Shown in pieces: positions 7,551-16,371 of a DNA stretch of 22,890 bases; position 1 is the first letter of the stretch, and each line of letters starts with the position of its first letter. The stretch spans positions 1-22,890 of the IMG/VR virus record IMGVR_UViG_3300034407_001303; one strand, given 5' to 3'. The translations under genes and the position numbers were made by a program. The notes below the pieces were generated by a model. It was not told the DNA's origin. It made no database searches and saw only the letters and a program-made list of their open reading frames with translations. The stretch comes from a virus.

Positions 7551-9020
7551 CTATATTCCAGGAACACTTAAATTAATTTGATCGTAAATTGGTTTCCATA
7601 TATCAGCACCAGCTACTAAAGCAGCTGTTGCTATGCTCTCACTTTCTTTAAGCATATTTTGATAGTCACCTTTTTTAGCATCATCTTTTTCTATAACTCT
7701 GGCTTTATCGTAGATACTCCAGAGCTGTTCTTTAACAGCGCCCATTTCCTGTGACCAAATCTGAACTTCTGCTTTCTTGCCTTCCGGTGTTGTAACAATT
7801 ACTTTTCTGTCAAAGTACCCACCAGGGTAAGCTCTCCAGCCTTCATCAACTATCTCATAGTTTTCACTTAACATTTTTACGATTGCTTCTGCATCTTCTG
7901 GTCTATCAGTATTAACACCTGTTCTGACAATATCAGTTACCTGGTCTGGATCTGTGTAACCTTTAGCACCTACTTTTCTTCTTAGGCTGTCTTTTGTTTT
8001 TATCCCTGGGTCTACTGTCGTTGCACCTGTAACAACAGATTTGTCATTAACATTTAATGGATTTTCAGTAGCTTCTTTTAAAAAACCAACTAAACCAGCT
8101 TGAGCTTCTTCTGCGTTATTATAAACTTTCTTTAAAAATCTTTCAGTAGGACTAGCCATATCAGCAAGGAAGTTTGCACCTTTAGCTAAAGCACCACCGA
8201 AAAGCGCACCCATTCCAAAAGATTGAGCTGACTGACCAAAATCAAACCCTGCCTGTTCTCCGCCCTGGATCTTTACAGACTGTCTAAGACCATCATCAGC
8301 AGCAAAATATGTACCGCCTTCAAATGCAGCCAGAGCTGTTGTGCTTTTAATTGATCCTTTTAAAGCTTCTACAATCCCTTTTTTAGTTGTTTGAGCTACA
8401 CCATGTCTACCAACAACACCTATGCCAAGCGTTCCCAGGCCCACATAAGTAGTAGGATCTGTCAGCATATTCTTAAAAAATCTTCCTGTTCCTGCCCAGG
8501 TTATTTCTTTATCGTCATAAGTTTTCATCATTTGCAGAAAACGAAACTTAGTATCATCTTCCATGCCAGATAGCTGACCAGTTCTTATTCCCATCATTGG
8601 TAAGTTATAATTAAAAGTTCCCATGAACTCTAAGCCAAAATCTGCATATTCCCTTTTCTGCTCATCTGACATTTGCTCAAATGGTATGTCAGCTAAAAGC
8701 TTTGGGCCTTCAGCATTATTACTATTCATTATTTTTTGGGCAGCAGATCTGTAACTTGCAGGACCTACTGTACCTACATTCTTTTCTCCAGCCTGGGCAA
8801 AAGCTACATTTGGTCTGTAAAACTTATCATAGATAAGCTTGCTGCTTACAATCCAATTAGTATCTGAAAAAAGATCTTCTTCTTTTATATCTCTTTTTAT
8901 ATCAGTTTGATCTTTGTCAAATAAATAATCTGAATTAGATTCTGGCGGCGCATCTTCTGCCCACGATTTCTTATGAAGTATATCTTGCCTTCTGTTAATA
9001 TATTCTTCTAGGTATCCCAT
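7551..9020 (-). CDS. Internal virion / ejection-type protein with C-terminal RelA/SpoT-like domain
   Basis: This is a 489-aa protein. The N-terminal part has EEYINRRQDILHKK, ADFGLEFMGTFNYNLPMMG and FFKNMLTDPTTYVGLG, and is rich in small residues with weakly hydrophobic stretches near 190-205 and 265-285, typical of internal or polyvalent phage proteins. Residues about 341-440 resemble a RelA/SpoT nucleotidyltransferase: VTDIVRTGV (D363), GYFDRK (G401-Y402) and AEVQIWSQEM (E418, Q420). The D-to-E spacing of 55 and Y-to-E spacing of 16 fit the alarmone synthetase fold, but the usual QIRT is QIWS and GYRSLH is GYFDRK. Activity is uncertain. The next gene, 40 nt away, carries a ParB-like domain. 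The ATG has AGGAT upstream. Confidence 0.8.
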   Translation of the reverse strand: MGYLEEYINRRQDILHKKSWAEDAPPESNSDYLFDKDQTDIKRDIKEEDLFSDTNWIVSSKLIYDKFYRPNVAFAQAGEKNVGTVGPASYRSAAQKIMNSNNAEGPKLLADIPFEQMSDEQKREYADFGLEFMGTFNYNLPMMGIRTGQLSGMEDDTKFRFLQMMKTYDDKEITWAGTGRFFKNMLTDPTTYVGLGTLGIGVVGRHGVAQTTKKGIVEALKGSIKSTTALAAFEGGTYFAADDGLRQSVKIQGGEQAGFDFGQSAQSFGMGALFGGALAKGANFLADMASPTERFLKKVYNNAEEAQAGLVGFLKEATENPLNVNDKSVVTGATTVDPGIKTKDSLRRKVGAKGYTDPDQVTDIVRTGVNTDRPEDAEAIVKMLSENYEIVDEGWRAYPGGYFDRKVIVTTPEGKKAEVQIWSQEMGAVKEQLWSIYDKARVIEKDDAKKGDYQNMLKESESIATAALVAGADIWKPIYDQINLSVPGI

Positions 9021-9028
9021 GCCATATC

Positions 9029-10837
9029 CTATTTAGGGTTTTTGATGTCATCTTCTTCTGAAGAACTAAATATACTCAGTATGGAATCCCAGGTACTTAC
9101 ACCACCGGATTTTGCATCAGTATCATTTTGACCTTTTTGCGCTTTTAATTGTTTAATAAAATTACCTTTGTCGATTTGATAGGTTTCTATTTCATTTATT
9201 GTTTCTTTTTCTAAAACAACTTCTATAGGTGAATAGATGCGTTTATTCGTTGTAGGGTTTATAGGATTACTTTTTACAAATTCTCTAGCTTTGATAATAT
9301 CGTCTTTAGTCCAGTTTTTAATTTCCTTTTTGCCAATCGCTTTTGACAATGCAGAAGTCGGAGCTATGAAACCTATATCTTGCTCCAGGTTTCTTGCATA
9401 CATACCAGCAACCTCTTTATAGGCTTCTAGTGGGGATTTTTTCCCATCAGTAACAAGAGTGTAATAAGTAGACATAGCATCAGCTCTTAATAAACCTGTG
9501 CTAGTTTTTTGTTTGTAACCACCCATTGAAATGCCACCAGCTGAATCACCAATAGCTGTTTTTAATATGCCAGCATAACGCTTGATCTGGTTTGATTCAC
9601 TTGAGCTGTTTAAATATCCTTTTGCAGTTTTAATAATATTAACAGCATCACCAACAACTAAGCTCCCATTTAAACCAATATTACTTTTAACTTCTTCAAT
9701 AACTTCCATAATCTCATCATTGTTTTTTGCTTCAGCTAATCTTTCATGAAAGCCAACAACTACAGAAGCATCAGACACAGGCGCATCTTTTCCTAAAATA
9801 AGATCATTTAAAATTTTAAATTGTTTGTCATCAATGTCTGCATTTTTATAAGATTGTAAAATTTGATTTGTTGTCGGTAGCTGAACTGTAGATCCATCTC
9901 TTGAAGCTTCAATTAAATTAGTTATGAAATTATCAAAATTACCCTGTTGTTTAATTTTAAGATCTTTTGTATTTTTTTTAGCAGTTCTATTATCTTCAGC
10001 AATCCTTCTTCTTTCTAAAGTTCCAACTAAGTTATTCGCTTCTCTAAGTAAATTATCTCTGTCTGCTGGTTTTAAAAAAGGAAAGTTTTTAGGATCACTT
10101 AAATTTTGTAGCACTACTAAAGCATCACCTGGCTTACCAGAAATAGCAGCGTTACTTATTTGCTGTCTTACACCAATTCTTGCGACATTACCTCTTGCTG
10201 ATAAATTTTTATTAGTTGCTTCAACATTTGTGAAATACCCTGTTCTCGCTGCGTTTTGATACAAACCGCCTACAAACTTACCAGGTGATATTTCAACACC
10301 AAACAATTCTATCTGAGCTTTAGACTTTTCAGCAGGATTTCCTGTTGCAATAATATTTTCTAATTGGGTTGCTCTTGTAATGATTTGAGCTTTACCAATA
10401 TCAATCGCTGAGTTTCTGACAGTCTGCATAACTGACAGACGTTTGTTTGAGACATTACTTGCAGCACTTGCTAAAAACCTTTTTTTAACAATACCATCAT
10501 CAATCTTACCAGCTATTCTTTTACTTGAATTAGACACAACTTTATTATAATTTTTTAAAGCTTTGCTTGGGTTTTGTTGGGCATTTGTCTTTGCTAGTAT
10601 TTGTTCATTGTCTAATATAATTTTAAATTCATTTTCAGCAGCTGCTAGTTTAGAAGCTCTTTCTGCTTTTAACTCTTGTTCATACCAGGCAAGACTTTCT
10701 TTTTGTGCGCCAGCTGCAACTTGTGTAAAGGCAGCCGCTCCAGCTGTAAGAGCAGAAGGGTTTGCCTGGACACTAAATTGAGTAGCTCCAACCTTAGATG
10801 TTACAACACCTTGGCTTTGATAAGTAGGAACTTTCAT
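9029..10837 (-). CDS. Internal virion protein (T7 gp15-position)
   Basis: This 602-aa protein is Lys/Asn/Ala-rich and largely alpha-helical, with long charged helices (for example LAWYEQELKAERASKLAAAE near 50-70) and no signal peptide or enzyme motif that I recognise. It starts MKVPTYQSQGVVTSK and ends with an acidic SSSEEDDIKNPK tail. It lies directly after the gp14-like gene and before the other large internal proteins, which is the place of gp15 in T7-like phages, where such proteins form part of the ejected core channel. Assignment rests on size, composition and order rather than on a motif. The start shares its A with the previous TAA (TAATG). Confidence 0.75.
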   Translation of the reverse strand: MKVPTYQSQGVVTSKVGATQFSVQANPSALTAGAAAFTQVAAGAQKESLAWYEQELKAERASKLAAAENEFKIILDNEQILAKTNAQQNPSKALKNYNKVVSNSSKRIAGKIDDGIVKKRFLASAASNVSNKRLSVMQTVRNSAIDIGKAQIITRATQLENIIATGNPAEKSKAQIELFGVEISPGKFVGGLYQNAARTGYFTNVEATNKNLSARGNVARIGVRQQISNAAISGKPGDALVVLQNLSDPKNFPFLKPADRDNLLREANNLVGTLERRRIAEDNRTAKKNTKDLKIKQQGNFDNFITNLIEASRDGSTVQLPTTNQILQSYKNADIDDKQFKILNDLILGKDAPVSDASVVVGFHERLAEAKNNDEIMEVIEEVKSNIGLNGSLVVGDAVNIIKTAKGYLNSSSESNQIKRYAGILKTAIGDSAGGISMGGYKQKTSTGLLRADAMSTYYTLVTDGKKSPLEAYKEVAGMYARNLEQDIGFIAPTSALSKAIGKKEIKNWTKDDIIKAREFVKSNPINPTTNKRIYSPIEVVLEKETINEIETYQIDKGNFIKQLKAQKGQNDTDAKSGGVSTWDSILSIFSSSEEDDIKNPK

Positions 10838-11340
10838 TAGGCTGTCGCATAAATTCTAGCGCCGGTAGATGCGCCGCTAAGTAATGATCCAAACGCCTTA
10901 ATGTTCCCTGCTCTCCTTGCTTCTCTGCCATATAATCTATTTAAGTTACCTTGCATAGTCTGTTGCAATCCTTGTTCTTCAAGTTGTTGCTTACCAACTT
11001 GGGCATTATATCTTTTAATATTTATTTCATTGTCAGCTTCCTGGGCATTTGCCAGAGCTATTTTAAGTGGAGTGCCACTATCTGCTAACCATCCATTATA
11101 TGAATTAGCCATTTGTGTTTGCTGCGCCAACTCATCATAAGAGTTTTCAAATTGCACAATCTGTAGTTCTTCAGCAAGAATGAGCTGGTCCGCAGCAATC
11201 TGTGAAGCATCAGCATTTCTGTCGTTAATATCAGCATTGTATTTATAAGCTGCTTCTTGGCCTTTGCCCTGGGCCGCATGGCCTGCCGCTGTTGCTACAG
11301 TTGATATGACCGCTGCTGCTATTGCTACTTCTACACCCAT
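10837..11340 (-). CDS. Internal virion protein, T7 gp14-like
   Basis: This 167-aa protein has a hydrophobic Ala-rich N-terminus (VAIAAAVISTVATAAGHAAQG, about 4-24), then a long Gln/Ala/Asn-rich helix with YKYNADINDRNADASQIAAD, and a C-terminal ARRAGNIKAFGSLLSGASTG segment. This is the usual pattern of podovirus gp14-type proteins, which are stored in the head and inserted into the outer membrane at ejection. It is overlapped by a TAATG junction at each end and followed by the gp15-position protein. I am fairly sure of the family by layout, not by a catalytic motif. Confidence 0.8.
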   Translation of the reverse strand: MGVEVAIAAAVISTVATAAGHAAQGKGQEAAYKYNADINDRNADASQIAADQLILAEELQIVQFENSYDELAQQTQMANSYNGWLADSGTPLKIALANAQEADNEINIKRYNAQVGKQQLEEQGLQQTMQGNLNRLYGREARRAGNIKAFGSLLSGASTGARIYATA

Positions 11341-11780
11341 TAAGTTATCCTCGCTACTCTGTAATAATCAGATCCATCTGGACCAAATTTTTCCATTAAA
11401 CCTTCTTGCTTAAAACCTAAGAACCTTGAGAACCTTTGAGCTTCCGGCCAATCTGTTCTGACTGCTGCCTGGACTCTTTTAAATTCATGTTCTTCAATAA
11501 TCTTTTTAAAATCTTTTGTGACTGCTTTTATGATTGGCTTGCTATAATCATGTAGCCTTTCACTAGCCAAAAACCACGCTTCACCGACCCCATTCCATAA
11601 AGGTATAATCCCAGCACACGCTATCAAATACCCATTGTCCAGGGCAGTAAACGCTGTTCCAGGGGTGTTTAGGTTGTCAGCAAAGTTCCTAAACTGTCCA
11701 ATATGTTTTGGTGCGCCTTTATTCATTTCACCAGCCAGAATATCCCTTGCGTGTTCTGGCTTGTAATCAACAATAATCAT
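11340..11780 (-). CDS. GNAT-fold acetyltransferase-like protein (T7 gp13 position)
   Basis: This 146-aa protein has a GNAT-like order of elements: an N-terminal YKPEHARDIL helix, LIACAGIIPLWNGVGEAWFL as the central strands, KPIIKAVTKDFKKIIEE as a helix, and AVRTDWPEAQRFSRFLGFKQEG, which matches the usual N/D-x-x-A-x-x-F-x-x-x-LGF-x-x-EG end of the fold. The standard Q/R-x-x-G-x-G/A acetyl-CoA loop is not obvious, so catalytic activity is doubtful. Proteins of this fold stand at the gp13 position in many podoviruses and help assemble the internal core. The start overlaps the preceding stop (ATGA). Confidence 0.8.
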   Translation of the reverse strand: MIIVDYKPEHARDILAGEMNKGAPKHIGQFRNFADNLNTPGTAFTALDNGYLIACAGIIPLWNGVGEAWFLASERLHDYSKPIIKAVTKDFKKIIEEHEFKRVQAAVRTDWPEAQRFSRFLGFKQEGLMEKFGPDGSDYYRVARIT

Positions 11781-14371
11781 TGATCGTATGTTATCAATCT
11801 CGGATAAATAGCTAAGACTGTAAGCGGTAATGGCTGATCTTGTTTAACTACAACAAAGCCATCAGAGTCGTATCCACCTCTAAACTCAACTTCTTTGTCA
11901 CCGGTAAACAAACCAATAGCAGTATCCATCTTATCAGCTGAGCTTCTAAAGTGAATTAAATCTAACTCATTTTCTGTACTGCCTACCTTTGCACCAACAG
12001 ATCTATATAATCTTAATGTTACATCATGTATTCTTTTTGTTTTAGCCTGGGAAGTTCCTTCTGTTCCACCAGCTTCAACTCTCATTGTCTTTAATAAAGA
12101 AGAAAAACTAAGTCCTATATGAGCCTTTGTTGTTGATCTTTCTAAAGTTAATGCACCAGAAGCCACACTTTTTGTAGGGTGAGTCGATCCATCAGCTAAT
12201 ATAGCTACTGTCTGTGCTTCTAAATGGCTTAAACCACTCATTGAAGTTGCAGCAGTTCCGCTGTAACTAAGAGCTGAATCAACAAAGAAAGCATCTGTTA
12301 CATCTGTTCCAAAATCAAATGTAGAAAAATACTCCACATATCTGGCAGTAGAACCATTGATAGTTCTTTTGACTATCATATAAACTTGGTCCTCATCTAA
12401 GTCACCAGGTACAATAGCCAAACTTTCAACCTGGGCAATTCCTTCATCTGTTGTTGTAAGTCTTACTTTATCTGAGCTGACACAGCTCAAGAACCCTGTG
12501 CCATTATGATTTGTTTCAGTTATTGTCACAACAGCTGCACTAGGATTAGCTACAGTAAAATCTGCATGAGCGTTGATCCTGGTAAATATATTATCAGCTG
12601 TAGTGTTATTATTTGTATGCGGTCTAAAACCAAATGTTGTATCAGTTGGAGCAGAAGCGCCTGCTGCTTCGCTAGTAAATGTTACAGTAGTTCCATCAGA
12701 CTTTGTAAATGTTAAAGTTGTTCCCACAGCAATATTTGCATAATCAGAAACAGTTACAGTACATTCACCAAATCTGCCACCTATAATATGTTCATGCCAG
12801 GCAACAACCTGTTCTTCTCTCCTATAAGTCATACCAGCTAGGCGGCCATTATTAAGAACGCACCACACAATATTGTCTGGCTCTTGCTGTAATGAAAACT
12901 GTTTTATACCACTTTCAGTTATATGCTCTGCCAGAATGGTCATATCTGGAGCTGTATAACTATCAGCATCAAAATTATATATTAATTCTCTTATCTTTCT
13001 TTTTGCTCGCTGCACAAACAAAGTAACATTACCAACCTGGACCGGTTGAATATCAGCTGACCCATAAGTTGTTTGTCTTTTAATCTGTGCATTAGTCGGA
13101 CTTAATGGCTCTGGTGATCCAGAAGCTGAAACAGCATATTCACCGCCAGACGTTCCAACAATTAAACTTCTTGCTGCTACCAGGTATCTAATAACATTTA
13201 CCTGGTTAGATCCAATCGTATAAGTCAATGATGATCCACTTGATGTACCATCAGCAAAATCTGTAAAGTCTCCACTAACTGAGAAAAACAAAGTCTGAGG
13301 AGCAGTTGCAGTATTTGCAAACACAAGACGTTCTTCAAAGAAACTCACACAAGAAGGAAACCCTGTGGTAGTTGAAAACGCACCTAAAGACCAGGATGTT
13401 GAAGCTGTCAGCACCCCAACTATTGTTACAGACTGTCCAGCTGTTTCATTAACCAGGTCAACACTTGGCGCAAATAAAATAGTATCGGCAGTAACCTGGA
13501 CTATAAGTTTACTTGTTACATTGTTACCAGAGTTTGAAGCACCTGTAATTGTTACAAGTTGATTAACTGCAAATCCCTGGGTTATAAATCCACTAGCTGC
13601 ATCAGTAATTCTGTCATTATGCTCCAGGCCTGTTGAGCTTGGATCACCTTCAGCAAAAGCTATTGTTGATACATTATAGCTTGGCATCAGCTCAGTTCTG
13701 CCTTCTGTGTTCTCCTGGACAGCTGCTGTTACAGTTGTTGCATTAGTGAACGCAGTTATTTTAGCATAACCTTCATGCAGCTTTACAATTCTACCTACAT
13801 CTGTAGATGCGAATAAATCAGCACTAGCTGTTATAGTTACGCTTCCTGTTCTTCCATTTGATACTAAAGTTGTTGCTGTTGTGTTTTCATCCTGCATAGG
13901 CCCACGCCTAAAGTCCACCTCACTCATTGTCCAAGCTGTATGACTACTTCTAGTAATCACTCTTGGAGAATGATCTGGGTGGACCAGGTACATAACATCA
14001 GCACTCTGGGTAAATTTAATCGTGTCTAAATCGGCTGTAGTGTAAGGAGAAGAAACTTCCACAGCAGATCCACTTGATGTAACCTGGCCACCATCTTTAT
14101 AAATTCTAAAATATTCGTTACCAAACTCTAAGACATAAGTTTGCGTTACTGAAAACTCAAATGGTATTAGTCTTGTTGCGTTAGCTGCTGTCTTAACAGA
14201 AGCTATAAATTTTGTACCAGGCCTTCTTGATGCACCACCATGAGGATGTATAACAAAGTTTTCTAACCTGGAGCATCCATTAAAATATTTATTTACGTCA
14301 GTCCTTCCATCAAGCCTTGGCGATAATTCACCAGCTGTGAAATTTGTAAACGCATGACTAGCTTTAGCCAT
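11777..14371 (-). CDS. Tail tubular protein B / tail nozzle (T7 gp12-like) with extra beta insertions
   Basis: This is an 864-aa protein. Its N-terminus has NFTAGELSPRLDGRTDVNKY and ENFVIHPHGGASRRPGT, the hallmark of podovirus tail nozzle proteins. Further family landmarks are FPSCVSFFEERLVFA (338-352), DFTDFADGTSSG, RSLIVGTSGGEYAV (401-414), VGNVTLFVQRAKRKIRELIY, and AWHEHIIGG (524-532) followed later by AQVESLAIVPGDLDEDQVYMIVKR. Between the last two, about 105 residues (537-645) appear inserted. A second beta module lies at 235-320. The protein builds the distal tail tube below tail tubular protein A, encoded 2 nt upstream. Confidence 0.92.
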   Translation of the reverse strand: MAKASHAFTNFTAGELSPRLDGRTDVNKYFNGCSRLENFVIHPHGGASRRPGTKFIASVKTAANATRLIPFEFSVTQTYVLEFGNEYFRIYKDGGQVTSSGSAVEVSSPYTTADLDTIKFTQSADVMYLVHPDHSPRVITRSSHTAWTMSEVDFRRGPMQDENTTATTLVSNGRTGSVTITASADLFASTDVGRIVKLHEGYAKITAFTNATTVTAAVQENTEGRTELMPSYNVSTIAFAEGDPSSTGLEHNDRITDAASGFITQGFAVNQLVTITGASNSGNNVTSKLIVQVTADTILFAPSVDLVNETAGQSVTIVGVLTASTSWSLGAFSTTTGFPSCVSFFEERLVFANTATAPQTLFFSVSGDFTDFADGTSSGSSLTYTIGSNQVNVIRYLVAARSLIVGTSGGEYAVSASGSPEPLSPTNAQIKRQTTYGSADIQPVQVGNVTLFVQRAKRKIRELIYNFDADSYTAPDMTILAEHITESGIKQFSLQQEPDNIVWCVLNNGRLAGMTYRREEQVVAWHEHIIGGRFGECTVTVSDYANIAVGTTLTFTKSDGTTVTFTSEAAGASAPTDTTFGFRPHTNNNTTADNIFTRINAHADFTVANPSAAVVTITETNHNGTGFLSCVSSDKVRLTTTDEGIAQVESLAIVPGDLDEDQVYMIVKRTINGSTARYVEYFSTFDFGTDVTDAFFVDSALSYSGTAATSMSGLSHLEAQTVAILADGSTHPTKSVASGALTLERSTTKAHIGLSFSSLLKTMRVEAGGTEGTSQAKTKRIHDVTLRLYRSVGAKVGSTENELDLIHFRSSADKMDTAIGLFTGDKEVEFRGGYDSDGFVVVKQDQPLPLTVLAIYPRLITYDQ

Positions 14372-14373
14372 TC

Positions 14374-14964
14374 TTAAAACCTTGAGTTAATAAATGTTGG
14401 TGTAGCTACGTTAGCGTTCTGAACATCAGTAATAATATTACCTGGCGAACCTTCGGTGGCATCAACAAACCTTGATTCAATTAGTTTCTGGTCATAATTA
14501 GCTTTCATTTGCTGAGATAAACTAACACTTCCTATCAATGGATAGGCTAAAGATGCAGCTAAAGCAGCTGATAAAGTTTCTATAAGTCCAAAATCATATT
14601 CATTTGTGTCTAGTACTCTGGCAACATAAATAATATTTACTACAGTTTCGTTAGTTAATATCTTTCTGCCTTCTACTTTAAACAAAAAGTCAGCTGTTTC
14701 TAAACTTAGAACACGCAAACAATAAGGATCTGTAGGTAAAGTGTACTGATAAGAGTATTCAAAAGCTGGTGTATCTGTGTCTGCTGCAAGAGATGCTCTT
14801 TTAACTAAACAGTTCCAGGGATGAAATCTAAAGACTGTATCTCTTATAGAGTCAAATCTTTGGTTACATAACCTGGCAGCTTTACTATCTTCAGTTAATG
14901 AGCTGATAGCACTAGCGCCTAGATCAATCAAAGCATTGTTACATATATCCACTACTGAAGGCAT
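14374..14964 (-). CDS. Tail tubular protein A / tail adaptor (T7 gp11-like)
   Basis: This 196-aa protein starts MPSVVDICNNALIDLGA, contains ARLCNQRFDSIRDTVFRFHPWN, then YQYTLPTDPYCLRVLSLE, and a helical C-terminal half with LSAALAASLAYPLIG. This is the classical gp11 pattern (N-x-AL-x-x-LG; R-x-x-VL-R-x-HPWN; LP-x-D-x-x-R-V). It forms the ring linking portal to nozzle. The ATG has an AGGAA site 8 nt upstream, which lies just after an intrinsic terminator, so it begins the tail part of the block. Confidence 0.93.
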   Translation of the reverse strand: MPSVVDICNNALIDLGASAISSLTEDSKAARLCNQRFDSIRDTVFRFHPWNCLVKRASLAADTDTPAFEYSYQYTLPTDPYCLRVLSLETADFLFKVEGRKILTNETVVNIIYVARVLDTNEYDFGLIETLSAALAASLAYPLIGSVSLSQQMKANYDQKLIESRFVDATEGSPGNIITDVQNANVATPTFINSRF

Positions 14965-14977
14965 TTTAAATTCCTAT

Positions 14978-15007
14978 AAAAAAGGACAGCATATTTCTAT
15001 GCTGCCC
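14978..15007 (-). terminator. Intrinsic terminator after capsid/decoration genes
   Basis: Read on the minus strand, GGGCAGCAT, loop AGAAAT, ATGCTGTCC, then six T. The stem has 9 pairs including one G·U, and it starts 7 nt after the decoration gene's TAA. T7 has its late terminator at the same place, between the capsid gene and gene 11. It would lower transcription into the tail genes relative to capsid. Confidence 0.85.
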
Positions 15008-15013
15008 AAATTG

Positions 15014-15493
15014 TTAGTTTACAACGTATTCAATAATGAATGACATTGATCCAGCAGTACCACCGGTTGCATTAAAAGTAACTGCAACGTAGTAGAAACC
15101 ACCAGGATCACTTGAATCACCAGCATTGGTATAAACCTTATCACCACAAGTGGTAATGTTAGCTGCTTCAAAACGAACATCTGTCATTGCGCCTGCATCT
15201 GCTACAGAGCTTGCAAAACAATCTTCGTCTTTAACAACACCAGCACTTGTGTATAAGCCAACATTAAAAGTACAGCTGCCACCAAAAGTGTCAGTTGCAA
15301 TCTTCAATGAAGTTATACTAGCGTGAGTTGGAATTGGAGCTAACATAACAATATCATTGTCTGTGCTATCTCCGGCGGCTAGTTCAAGAGTACCTTGAGC
15401 AATACGAGTAACGCCAGTTAAAAGGCTGGCATCTGTCATTACTGCTGGTGTAGCTTCAAAGTTTGAAACTAGAGTTGAGTCTAATGTAGTCAT
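15014..15493 (-). CDS. Head decoration-like structural protein
   Basis: This 159-aa all-beta protein has an N-terminal FEATPAVMTDASLLTGVTRI, then ELAAGDSTDNDIVMLAPIP, ASITSLKIATDTFGGSCTFNVGLY, and a C-terminal DPGGFYYVAVTFNATG. Such proteins commonly follow the major capsid gene in marine podoviruses and are taken to be head decoration or accessory structural proteins. It has a strong AAGGGAGAA site overlapping the capsid stop, implying high expression, and is followed directly by the terminator. The role is inferred from place and composition. Confidence 0.75.
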   Translation of the reverse strand: MTTLDSTLVSNFEATPAVMTDASLLTGVTRIAQGTLELAAGDSTDNDIVMLAPIPTHASITSLKIATDTFGGSCTFNVGLYTSAGVVKDEDCFASSVADAGAMTDVRFEAANITTCGDKVYTNAGDSSDPGGFYYVAVTFNATGGTAGSMSFIIEYVVN

Positions 15494-15507
15494 ATCAAGT
15501 TCTCCCT

Positions 15508-16371
15508 TTAAGCTGATTCATCACAAAGGACAGAAACCACTTTAGCTTCTTCCATTCGTGTTGATCCAAATGTTGAACAATAAAAGACTTGAGTGGAGTA
15601 GGACTTATCTGCTCTCTCATCAATCTTCGCCATAACGTCTTTTCCAACAGCAAGCTTAACTCCATCTTCAGCCCATGCAAAACAAGTTCTGATATTAGAA
15701 GCCACAGCTAATCTTGTAGACATGATAAATTTGAAACCCATAAAAGTATCAACTTCACCTTGAACAAGAGCTTTGATGTTAGAAAAATCGCTTGATGTTA
15801 CTTGAGTTGTACCAAGTAAAGCTTCAACTTGCGCTGGAGCTACAGCAATATATCTAGGAATAGAAGGATCTACAGAACCTTCATCTAAGATTTTCTTTGC
15901 CTGGATAAGCTTTGCTACTGTTAAATCAGCAGACCCATGAGCAATAATGTTACCACTCACCATATCAGTTGACGTACCACCAGAAGAACCAGTTAAGGAT
16001 GTTCCAGTTGCAGCGGATATAATTGAATCATCCATAGCTCTACCCATAGCAGCAGCTGCTGCTTGAGCATAAGTTGATGTAGGATCAATTAACATACGAA
16101 CCTTATCAGCATCATCTATTAGATCTGCCCACTCATATGTATCCATAGTTACCATTCGTCTTGAATGAGGTGTATCAAGAATCTGTGTGTCCATATGTCT
16201 GCTTGTACGCTTGACAGCTGCAACACTTCCAACTTGATCGAAAAATGCTTTCTCACCAGTTACAGATTCTTCTGAAACAGCACCACGCAACAAAGAACCT
16301 TTTTGCTGTGATAGTAACTGTACGTTAGAACTAAACTGATTTACGAAAGCGGTAGTTATTTGTGTACTCAT
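15508..16371 (-). CDS. Major capsid protein
   Basis: This is a 287-aa protein. Landmarks are FVNQFSSNVQLLSQQKGSLLRG, TGEKAFFDQVG, TPHSRRMVTMDTYEWADLIDD, YAQAAAAAMGRAMDDSII, a middle IPRYIAVAPAQVEALLG, then EVDTFMGFKFIMSTRL, a DVMAKIDERADKSYS stretch and the C-terminal RMEEAKVVSV. This matches a Phage_capsid_2-type HK97-fold coat protein of podoviruses. It lies between scaffold and decoration genes. A 61-nt untranslated leader with GGAG 7 nt before the ATG, a long gap for this packed block, suggests a separate strong expression signal. Confidence 0.92.
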   Translation of the reverse strand: MSTQITTAFVNQFSSNVQLLSQQKGSLLRGAVSEESVTGEKAFFDQVGSVAAVKRTSRHMDTQILDTPHSRRMVTMDTYEWADLIDDADKVRMLIDPTSTYAQAAAAAMGRAMDDSIISAATGTSLTGSSGGTSTDMVSGNIIAHGSADLTVAKLIQAKKILDEGSVDPSIPRYIAVAPAQVEALLGTTQVTSSDFSNIKALVQGEVDTFMGFKFIMSTRLAVASNIRTCFAWAEDGVKLAVGKDVMAKIDERADKSYSTQVFYCSTFGSTRMEEAKVVSVLCDESA

